Source of the DNA: Loripinus fragilis
Taxonomy: Eukaryota > Mollusca > Bivalvia > Lucinida > Lucinidae
Direction of reading: 5' to 3'
Length of the DNA: 64,000 nt
Assembly: GCA_964019695.1 (NCBI GenBank)
Contig: OZ026521.1
Span: forward strand, 37,880,939-37,944,938
Shown: one piece after another, positions 1 through 10,800 of the stretch
Layout: every line of letters begins with the position of its first letter
Numbering within the stretch: the first letter of the stretch is position 1
Made by a program: the position numbers and the translations under genes
The notes under the pieces: model-generated
What the model saw: only the letters and a program-made list of their open reading frames with translations
Database searches by the model: none
What the model was told of the DNA's origin: nothing

Positions 1-240
1 CATGAGATTTCCAACAATGTGGTATGTGCGACCAGCAAAGCCTCAGATCAGCCTGCCCATATGTGCAGTCTGATCAGAGCTTTTGCTAGTCGCTTGAATA
101 TTATATGAGTGTTGAGCTACTGACTGAACATCATTTGGAGTTTCTAAGCTTAACAGGAGGCTGTATAGGCTCATCTGAGTCTACACATGTCAAAATGCCA
201 CATTGTTGGGAATCACATGTAGCAGCTCATATATACATGA
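1..240. repeat. Dispersed inverted-repeat element (family B)
   Basis: It begins catgagatttccaacaatg and ends near cattgttgggaatcacatg, so its ends are inverted copies. Related segments lie at 545-715, 5425-5655 and partly 18178-18230. No coding sense. Confidence 0.65.
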
Positions 241-810
241 TAAATAGACTACAATACACTTGTTGGATCTTCAGTGCTACATGCAGTTACCTGACTTTCG
301 GACAATTGTCTAAATTTTTGCCAACATCATACCAGATTACAAAATTATCTGTGCTGAAATAACCACAAGAAAGTTCTACAATACACATACATTTTTTGGC
401 TTTTTTAATTCAATTTTTGACTTTTTTGCATTCTTTTACCTCCAACAGCTTTGCACTTCTCATTAGAAAAAACACACACACACAAAAGCAGAGTATGCAT
501 AAGAGAGCTATTTGACATTTCATTTATTTAAATTGTCTAAGGCAAAGGGCGTATCAGAGCCTTTGCTAATCACTTGAATATTCTATGAGGGCTAGGCTAC
601 TGATTGAACAGCATTTGGAGTTTCTAAGCCTAAACAGAGGCTACACAGGCTCGTCTCAGTCTACACTTGTCAAAATGCCACATTGTTGGAAATCTCATGT
701 TGCGGCTCAATTTATGGAGATGAATTAGATGGAACCATCATTCTAATGTTAAACCACACACTCCTTTTTTGTTTAAGAACTTATTTCATTTTAAAATGAC
801 TAAAACAAAT

Positions 811-1018
811 ACAGTAAAACCTGTCTTAAGCGGCCACTCAAACAAAGACAAAACAAAGGTCTTAAAGACAAATGGTAGCTTAATGAATGTCGAAAGTATT
901 GTAGAATGCTCTCTTGGAGCATTCTACAATCATTTTGACCTGCATTAAGTGATAATTGGTCTTGAACATCAATTTATTTTCTTCTTTTTAAGTGGATGCT
1001 CAGACAGGTTTTACTATA
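811..1018. mobile_element. Palindromic MITE, family C (acagtaaaacctgtcttaag), copy 1
   Basis: About 205 bp and nearly fully self-complementary, with outer ends acagtaaaacctgtc / gacaggttttactata and a tight central hairpin (ctcttggagcattc). Other copies: 2234-2866 (split), 2931-3139, 9622-9785, 14034-14243, 14634-14815, 15399-15606, 30659-30998, 33106-33313, 37829-38038, 59488-59694 and 61549-61753. Short non-coding DNA transposon derivative; superfamily not determined. Confidence 0.85.
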
Positions 1019-1191
1019 GAGCAAATTTATTTCATGTACCCAAAATATCAACCCTGAAAGATTCTGTATGATACATATAACATAAATACCACAAGCTATT
1101 ACACTTCCATTAGGTTAAAATCTAAGTTAAAAATGGATGTGTTATAGCCGTTGCATTGTCAACTGAACATATCACAATCCCGTTTTTGTTA

Positions 1192-1648
1192 CAGGACTCC
1201 CACAGAAAATTCAAAAACACAATTCCATGATTTTTCCAAGATTTCCATGATCAACCATATAATTTCCATGACTTTTTAACGCATGGCCTCCAACCTCCCA
1301 TTTTAGCGACAACTTCACCATGCTGAGATAAATGCTGAATGCAGCAACAGTAATGTATCTAAATAAGCATGCTTGTAGACCATGCATGCATTTTGAAATA
1401 ATTAAAACTGGGAACCACGAGTAGCCAGAAAACAAGCTGTCAGACACACAAACTTGTGTGTCTGACAGCTAGTTTTCTGGCTTCTGGTAGTTTTGTCAAT
1501 TTTTTTTCTCACAAAATTCCATGATTTGTCCATGATTATTCCCCGGATTATTCAGGTTTTTTTGAATTCCATGATTTTTCCATGCATGGAACTTTTTTTT
1601 TGTGATTTTCCAGGTTTTCCATGATTTCCAGAGCATGTGTGAACGCTG
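1192..1648. mobile_element. hAT-like MITE, family D (caggRttcccaca), copy 1
   Basis: Ends are caggactcccacag and gtgtgaacgctg, degenerate forms of CAGGGTTCCCACA. It contains repeated ttccatgatttttcc motifs and an internal palindrome (tagccagaaaac...). Same family as 2299-2722 and 11393-11800. Confidence 0.8.
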
Positions 1649-2233
1649 TTGTTAGCACCCTGCTGAACCATCAGTTTCACTTTATTTGCTTCTACTGGAC
1701 ATGATCAGCCATGCCTAAAATATCAACACCTGTTGCATTGTTGTCAGATAATACCAACCTATAACCATTCATACAACTTTATCCTGGGATGTCTAATAGC
1801 TGACACTATCAAGAACTTTCTGTTCCATGCACGGATCCAGAAAGTTTTGTCAGAGGGGGTCCAAATTCGATAACGTTCCTCTTTCTTTCTCTTTTTTTTA
1901 GTTGATGAGGGGATAGAGGATCCAAATACCACTATAAATGGGTCATCATCACCATTTAAATGGCGTTTCGATGATGGGCTGATGATGGCCCAACATTGAA
2001 TGCTGGCTTGGTAGCTCTGTGATTTTTCAGGGGATCCAGACCCCCTGTCCCCCCCCCTCCGGATCCGCCCATGTGTTCTTTATGCCTCAACCCATGCATA
2101 GATTCTATTTCTTGTACACCAGGTAAGGATCTCTGACCTGGTGCCAGATATCATACCATAGTCATATTACATCCCCAACATCACATGTTCCTGTACAATA
2201 GTTGTATTAGAAGTCAGGCACATGGTAGTCAAG

Positions 2234-2866
2234 TACAGTAAAGCCTGTTTTAAGCGGCTTCTCAAAAACAGACAAAACAAAGGTCCTAAAGACATTTTCA
2301 GGATTCCCACAGAAATTCAAAAACACAATTTCATGATTTTTCCATGATTTTCCATGATCAACAATGTAATTTCCATGACTATTTTTAAAATGCCCAGACT
2401 CCAACCTCCCCTTTTAGCAGCATCTTCACCACGCTGAGCATAAATGCGGAATGCAACAACAACAGCATGCTTGTATACCATGCATGCATTTTGAAATAAT
2501 TAAAACTTGAACCACCAGAAGGCAGAAAACTAGCTGTCAGGCTCACAAGTGTCCGACATCTAGTTTTTCGGCTACTGGTGGTTTCGTCAAATTATTTCAC
2601 AAAATTCCATGGTTTTTCCATGATTATTCAGGTTTTTTCAAATTCCATGACTTTTCCATGCATGGAACTTTTTTAGTGATTTTCCAGCTTTTCCATGATT
2701 TCCAGAGCTTTTGGGAACCCTGCAAATGGTAGCTTAATGAAGGTATTGCAGAATGCTCCCCTTGGAGCATTCTGCAATACTTTTTACCTGCATTATGCGA
2801 TAATCGGTCATGAAAACCAGGTTTATGGTCTTTTTTTGAGTGGCCGCTTAAGACAGGTTTTTATTG
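2234..2866. mobile_element. Family C MITE interrupted by a family D element
   Basis: The left part 2234-2298 and right part 2723-2866 together form a family C copy. A 424-bp family D element (2299-2722, ends caggattcccac / gggaaccctg) sits inside it. Confidence 0.85.
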
Positions 2867-2930
2867 TTATTTCATTATTATATCAGAGTGAAGTCATCAT
2901 GTAATGCAGCATCAACAGCAAGTAGTCAAG

Positions 2931-3139
2931 TACAGTAAAACCTGTTTTAAGTAGCCTCTCAAATATAGACAAAACAAATGTCTTAAAGACAAGTGGTAGC
3001 TTAATCCAGGTCAAAAGTATTGCAGAATGCTCCCCTTGGAGCATTCTGCAATACTTTTGACATGCATTATGCGATAACCTGTCATGAAAACCAGTTTATG
3101 GTCTTTTTTGAGTGACCACTTAAGACAGGTTTTACTGTA
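2931..3139. mobile_element. Palindromic MITE, family C
   Basis: tacagtaaaacctgtttt at the left and gacaggttttactgta at the right, with central hairpin tgctccccttggagca. Full-length copy in the 3' flank of the anoctamin gene. Confidence 0.85.
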
Positions 3140-3151
3140 ATGTCATTATTA

Positions 3152-3382
3152 TATGGGCCTCGACACGAGAAAACCTGTCTTCCAGGGTTTGTGAACAACA
3201 CAGGCACAGACCAGCGCAGACTGATCAGCGTCTTTATTATTCGCTTATCCAGACGTATCATATCTAGACTTGATACAAGCGAAATTCATTTTTTTTAGCT
3301 AGTCTTTGTAGCTGAGGAGACTGATTTGAAACTCGCTTTGTCGGAAACCCCGAAGACAGGTTTTCTCGCGATGAGGTCCATA
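3152..3382. repeat. Dispersed inverted-repeat element (family E, gggcctcgacacgag)
   Basis: Ends gggcctcgacacgagaaaa and ttttctcgcgatgaggtcc are inverted copies. Relatives at about 12035-12215, 28870-29205, 34505-34685 and 56003-56225. Non-coding. Confidence 0.7.
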
Positions 3383-3929
3383 TCAGAGGGAAGTCATCAT
3401 GTAATGCAGCATCTCAGTGTATTCAGAAACATATGGGAACTTATCGTTTAATAAAAATATGGAATTGAGTGGTGAGCAAGAAAAAGAATCCATTATTTGC
3501 TTGAGGATGGGATAGAAAATCCATCCCTCGGCATCACAGTTTGGCATCATGAGGCTTGTCAGGTAATGCCAAATGGTGATCGTCAGGATGGATTTTTCTT
3601 GCACACCAGATAAGGATATCTGAGATTTTACCCTGGGATAGGATACTCAGGACGTCAAGTAACGTCATCATGTGGATTGCATCTTAGCGTATTCAGGGAC
3701 TTCTGGAAGCTCATTTTAAAACAAATAAAATGAAAAAATACAAACAGTGGTTAGCAGGAAAAAGAATCCATTATTCATGTGAGGGTAGGATAGAAAATCC
3801 GTTCCTCGTGATCACCGTTTGTCATCACTCGGCAAGCCAAACGGTGAGCCTCGGGGCGGATTTTTCTATCCTACCCTCTCACTCATGATAGATTCTGATA
3901 TGCTCATACTTCAAACCATTCTCTACAAT

Positions 3930-4113
3930 TTACCTTGTCTGTGTGTCAGCCACTCCTTCATCTTCTTCCATGACCGGCTTGAGTTCATGCCTAGGACTAA
4001 CTTCTGAGATCTCAGATGCTGTCTGCTTGGGACTGCCTTCCAAGAGTTGCTTAAGTTCATCGTCTATCAGAGGATCATCAAAGGCACTGTAGTTACCTGA
4101 ATCCTCATGAACC
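3930..4113 (-). CDS. Anoctamin exon E18 (C-terminal tail and stop)
   Basis: Residues 717-777: VHEDSGNYSAFDDPLIDDEL, then KQLLEGSPKQTASEISEVSP and an acidic tail ending ADTQTR, TAA at 3930-3932. It is hydrophilic and acidic, as expected for a cytoplasmic tail. Phase agrees with E17, and the 61-codon frame is open from the acceptor (AACTGACAG). The stop overlaps a donor-like AAGGTAAAT, so a further 3' exon cannot be excluded, but none was seen in 1-3929. No nearby AATAAA was found. Confidence 0.8.
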
Positions 4114-7100
4114 CTGTCAGTTAAATAGAGGATCTTACATGAGTTTTCATTTTATTTAATTTATTAAACGAGTTAAAATAAAGGCACTGTAGTTACCTGA
4201 ATTCTCATGAACCCTGTCAGTCAAATAGAGGATCTTACATGAGTTTTCATTTTATTTAATTTATTAAACGAGTTAAAATAAAGGCACTGTATTTACCTGA
4301 CTTCTCATGAACCCTGTCAGTTAAATAGAGGATCTTACATGAGTTTTCATTTTATTTAATTTATTAAACGAGTTAAAATAAAGGCACTGTAGTTACATGA
4401 ATTCTCATGAACCCGGTCAGTAAAATAGAGGATCTTACATGAGTTTTCATGTTTTATTGAATTTATTAAACTCGCTGCGAAAAAGAGATAAAATGCTCGG
4501 CAAGCCTCGCATTTTATCTCTTTTTCGCAACTAGTTTAATAAATGCAATAATAAAAGAGCACCAATGTTAGATTCTATTTATCATATGACATTAAGATTA
4601 CTTTGAAATCTCATTTCTGCCATAAAAACGTTATAATTTTTGTCGTTATGTACTTCATAACATTTCCCCAAAATATGAAAACCACTAGTAGTTTATCGTT
4701 TTAATTGCATAACGTTATTTCACTCTCAGACGTGACGTCAATATGATAAAAAATATTTGTGTTCTAAACATGTATTCTAAATAAAAGTGCATAATAAAAT
4801 ATTAATTTTCTTATTTTAGGGATATTGCTGGAAATTCAGTGTGATGGGCCAATATGAATTTCAAAGGGCCATAAATGAGCAGAGGGGGTCTGGGGTCCCC
4901 AGTGGGGTCCAGGGTCAATACCCAGGTCCAAAACACAGTCACTTAAACTTACTTTCCAAGCATTTTTAAGATATAGTAGATAAAAACTAATCATAAAATC
5001 ATGGCAAAATACTAGCGGAGTCCTCAATTCCGAGTCTACTCTAGAGACAGTAAAAATTTCTCTAGACTTTTGCCTGTCCCTAGAACTAAAAATCTTCGTG
5101 TTTAGAGTTTTAAAGAAACACTTTAAGTGTAGAACAATGAATATCCTTTGATTTTGAGGTTTGGGAGAAAATATGCAGCGAAAGAACCTATAGAAAAAAG
5201 TAAAATTCATTAAGCTTCTTCCTTAACTCAAAATAAGGAAAAGAGAGCCAGAAATTAAAAAGATATATATATCGTCTTTCACATATTGTTCTCAGGACTG
5301 AGTACTGTCGCTTAGACTGCTTTGCATACTGTAAATCATTTTCCAAGACCTTTTCTGTAATGACAAATGATCATAAAATTTTAGGCAAATATTGTCTGTA
5401 TCTGTGAGAAAATCAGAACTATTTGAGCCGTGACATGTGATTTCAAACAATGTGGCATTTTGACATATGTAGACTCAGATGAGCTTGTGCAGCCTCCTTT
5501 TAAGCTTAGAAGCTCCAAATGATTAGCTTAACAGTCATAGAATATTCAAGAGTCTAGAAAAGGCTCTGATCAGACTGCACTTATGCGCAGGCTGGTCTGA
5601 GCCTTTGCTGTTCACACATGCCTCATTGTTGGAAATCTCATGTCGCGGCTCATTTGTAGGCATATGGTCTGATCAAAGTACTGAAATTGTGTCAATGAAA
5701 AGCTATACTATAGATTTTCAATTCAATATCACATACGTGATATCGTTGAAAATGAAGGTAGTCCTTTTATAAACGGATAATAGTATATCATTGAAAATGG
5801 ATATTATCTTCCGCTAGATTTCGACAGGAGCATGCACAAGACAACAAGAAGCTGACACAGCGCCACCAAACAAGTACTGGTTTTTGCAAAATATAAGACG
5901 AAGAAGTACAAAAGTCAGACATGCAATACAAATGCGCCTTTTGGGATGAGGATGCGCCCATATGGTACAAGCTGTGAATTTTTATGTGCCCGAATGAAGT
6001 TTTATGTAAATTGATAGCTGTATTTATCAACCAAAACATATGTTGTGGGTACCCTAAAACATTTATATTTGGCAGTCATTTCAATTTGGCACTATCTGCC
6101 ATACAAATGAAAACTGCCAAAATAAAAGACCACAAAAAACAATACCAAATTCATTTACACAATATGCAATAAATAGACAGTCATCCAAAGAATGTTGATG
6201 TCTGTATTCTTAAAAGAACTGAAGAGCGGCACTGTCTGCTTCTCCATCATGACAAACGTGATTTAAAAGGGTCTTCTCTTGTAGAATATGCACCCGTAGG
6301 GAAGCATAGTCTTTCCTCTAAAAGTAGCCCCGATGAGAAAAGTAAAATACTCAAATGGTACTTAAATTAAGAAACCACCAATATTAAACTATGTCAATAT
6401 GTCTGTCTACTAAAATAACCAACTTTTGATGTTTAAACTTGATTTACTCTTCATTTTACCACTGTCCATGCTTGAGTTAGGGTGCATTTGCCAACAATGA
6501 CATGACATAGCAGCCTTGTTATGTATATGTTATATAACAGTAGCTAATGACAATAGTAGAACAGTATGCAGACGCAGATCTCAATGACTGCATCCGGTTC
6601 TCAGTTTTTAAGTAAATCTTACTTGTAATTATATGTAGTCTGGGGAACCAGCTCTGTGTAATCCACTACATGACTGCACCTGGTTCTCAGTTTTAAGCAA
6701 ATCTTACTTGTAGTTATATGTAGTCTGGGGAACCAGCTCTGTGTAATCAACAACATGACTGCACCTGGTTCTCAGTTTTTAAGTAAATCTTACTTGTAGT
6801 TATATGTAGTCTGGGGTACCAGCTCTGTGTAATCAACAACATGACTCTTGTCCTCCATCTTTCTGAACACCTGGTATTTCTCCTATGAAAAGATAGGATA
6901 TTTGATATGTCATAAAACTACGCCACATTTAACCCTTTTCATTCTGGATACCCCAAAATACACATATATTTGCTTGTTTGTTTGATTTGATTCTTTACGT
7001 CCCATCGACAATCTTTCAGTTATAAAAGGGCGGGTCTTCCTGGGTTGAACCAGTACTAAGCTAGGATACACGTATATAGTACTTTGGCAAACAGTGAAGA

Positions 7101-7763
7101 CCCAGATGAAATGCCGCATAAGGCGGCATTTCACCATGGTCTGCACTGTTTACTAAGATAAAAGCAATCTCCAGGGACACAAATAGATCATTTTATAGAT
7201 TTGACTGGCAATCCCCTTAAAATACAAAATAGACTATTCCATACTTATTGCATCAATATGTATGGGAGAGTTCATCAGTATGAAAAGGGTAAAGCTAGCT
7301 GAAATAGTATCACATGTTGTCTGTATATTGTTTGTAATGCTAGTCACAAACATGGCAGTCAAGTCAGTATACTACCAAATGATGTCAGCACGTAATGTTA
7401 GATCTAGTCCTTTACAGATTTGGCCTGTAAAATATATTTAAGACCAGTGGTAGCTTCAGCTGCTGTCCATTCAAAGGCGGAGGTTCTGTTATTGTTGATT
7501 CATGATTATTGTTGCTCCCATTGTTTTACTGTTTTGGGGTTTTGTGTTTGGTACTTGATTTGTAATAAAGGACTCAGTGCCCTTTCTAGTTCTACAATCA
7601 TCCTGCTGAGGAAGAGAGAGCTGGTTGCTTTTGTTACTTTGTGTACTAGCTGTCATGTGGCTGCTAGTGTTCTGTGTCTCTTCCTCGCGGTGCCGTGGGT
7701 TGGTCTGTGGTCTGTGATTGTGACATTTCCTAGTCATACTCACATGCTTTTTTTTTATTTTGA

Positions 7764-7812
<49 letters not shown>

Positions 7813-10800
7813 TTGCTTATTGTAAAGGTATGAAAGAAATGTAATAGGTGGGTAGATAGAAAAATCTATCGCTCATTAGGCCAAATAAAAGAATAAGTGT
7901 GTTTTGCGTAACAGGTCTGAGAATTTTAGGTAGGGTAGGCAAACATATATTTTTTAGTTATCTTTTTTTTCTAGAAAAAAATATAATTTTATGCATTTTG
8001 AAAGGCATTTTGCCTTTCAAAATGCATTAAATTGTATTCTTTGCAGAAAACCTGAAAAAAAGTCTAGGTTTCACAAGTAAATATAGGTAGGGTCGGGTCA
8101 CCCTAAACACAGATATACTTTTATTTGGCCTTAGCAGCTTTTGGCATCACCTGGCAAACCACGTTTTGCAAAACAGCAATCCTCGGAAATATTTTTTATA
8201 CACACCTCATAACTATGATAGTTTCTAATAATACTGTAAATGTTCTAAAATTTAGAACACTTTTCTCTTTCCATTCTCAAATCAAATGTTAGTTATCAAG
8301 GCTGTTCTTCACAAAATGCATGTAAGTATATCAAAAAGGGAAGACTCTGATCAGACTGCGTCTTCAGAAGCAGACTGATCTGGGTCTGGGCTGTTTTTCT
8401 AGCCATTTTTGACATGCAACTAGTGTTCACAATTTTAGTAAATTTACAGTATCTGACTAATCTTATGTCAAAAGGATGGTAAAAAGCCAAACAACAGGAC
8501 TTACCCTTCTGATAGATAATCTCACTTCTTTGGGAACATCTGGTATTATATAGGCCATGATAAACTTCAAAGCAAACACAATATGCTGGAAAAGAAATTC
8601 AAATTTATTTAACCCTTAAAGCGCCAAGAAAAAAATGCATTTGAAAATGTCGTCTGCTGCAAAAACATTGCCTAACATTACTGACGAATTAAGTATAGAA
8701 GCAAACAGTGTGGACCCAGAACAGACTGCTCCTATAGGAGCAGTCTGATCTGGTCCACACTGTTTGCCATAGAGGCTACTTAAACATTTCAGCAGACGAA
8801 AAAAGCAGACGACTTTTGTTGCCATTGGCACATTAAGGGAAATTATCTGTCTTGTTTGATATTTTACATAATTAGAGCTACATTCATGTAATGTAATGTA
8901 AGAAAAAGTCAATTAACCCTAACAGGACTTGTTTGGATAATTAATTTCCAACACTGACCTTGAAAATTAAGAGCATGTGCATCAAAACATAAAATTAAAT
9001 TATGTGCATGCGCCAATGATATATCCATGCAAATTTGATTTAACTCTGCCAACTGGTTCTTATGATATTGCAAACAGTCATGCTGTTGCCAACACAGATG
9101 CAGATACCAATGGGAAACAGACCTATTACAAAATGTCCAACATCTCAGTTGGCAGGGGAGATAAACTGGAACCATGTACATGTAATTGAACTGGCAAGAA
9201 AATATTTTGCTAAGACATATTGACGTACTCAGCAGAAGAGCGGTAATGATGAAAAGACCCCCCCCCCCCCACCACAAAAAAATGCCTCTCTTCCGTAGAG
9301 AGTGAATGCAGAGCAATTTTAAGCAGCATTATACTTTGAGCACTCCTTTTTCTAGTTTAAAATATCTAACTCGTGCAGGATCCTCAAATGTATTGTTTAT
9401 TCACTTTAACTCTTTGCCAACAGGGAAATTTTGCATGGCTATTTTTTTTTCAAACTCAACCTTTTGAAAAATTCTTTTAAGATTACCATCAAACAGTGTC
9501 AAACATTTTGATCCAGATCTGGCCCGAAGTTTTGTCGCTCCTGATCTGGGTAAAATCTGTTAACATAGGTTATCAGCAGCTAACTTAAATAGTTCAAGTT
9601 TTAAGCCTATACAAAACAGAATACAGTAAAACCTGCCATAAATGGCCACTGAACAAGAAGACTAAAAATTGGTTTTCAATACCGATTGTCACTTAATGCA
9701 GGTCAAAAGTAATTAAGCTACCATTAGTCTTTAAGACCTTTGTTTTGTCTATTTTTGAGTGGCTGCTTAAGACAGGTTTTACTGTATTGTGACAGCATCA
9801 TACTGCCTTCATTGTGTTTTCTTAACTCACCTCAAATCCTATACAAATCCAGAATCGTGTGACCAAATCATACTGTGAAGCCCACTCCGACGTGAATGCT
9901 ATAAGAAAACCATTTGAAACTACTCCTATGAGATTCACAAAGTTCAAGATGCCATACCACATCCCTGAAAAATGAAGACAACTATAAAATAACTCCATTA
10001 CAAGGCAGGGGTTTTTTTCATTCCAAATTATGTTAATCAATCTTGTATAATACAGGTATAAGCCAGTGTTTTGCTAACCAGATGGATCTAGATTTGGTCA
10101 GTTTGTTCTGAAGTCTAAAAGAGGGGTTATAAAGCTTACCTCTCTTCCCCTTTCCACTCCAAACCAAGATACATTTCTTAAATACACACACCTGTCCTTT
10201 AGTGGAGGTCAACCGTAAACCCTTTAAAGATGGAAAACCCCTGAACAGGTACCTTGGCAAACAGCGAAGACTCAGATGAAATGCCGCATAATGTGGCATT
10301 TCATCAGGGTCTGCACTGTTTGCTATAATTAAATCAATCTCCAGAGAAAGAAATATAACATTATTTTGAAATTTTACCCTGTGACTTCTCAATGTATACA
10401 GTAGACTAGTCTGACTTAACTGTAACAAACTTTATAGAAAATTCCACTGGGCTAAAAGGGCTCTTTTTATGTAAAATAAAATCTTGAAAGTATTGGTAAT
10501 GCTTAGCTGGATTCCCACTGAATATTTGTATTCAGGGGTATTCTACCCATATATATAATACCAACATTCAGTTTTTGAAAGCTGCTTTTTTTATTGTTGG
10601 AAAAATACAAAACAGGGTCTGCAGTTTGTTTCTTTTCAACATTATTTTTCCAGCTTTACCACAAATAGGTCTCCATATAAGTGCCAACCCTTAATTCGTT
10701 TAGCCCTTTCTTATCAATAAATTCATTTGTATATTATTAACTATCATTTGGGGACTACTGTAACAGTTAAATCTCTTAAATTTGAAGTCCAAGGGACTAG

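Noticed and set aside
6790..6794. Stop codon TAA directly after YNYK as the end of the protein
   Set aside because: The bases form a strong donor (AA|GTAAGA), and splicing to 4113 continues in frame for 61 codons. Kept as an alternative only.
7420..7833. 137-codon plus-strand open frame ending in a long isoleucine run
   Set aside because: It crosses a SINE-like repeat, and the isoleucine run is the ATA microsatellite tail.
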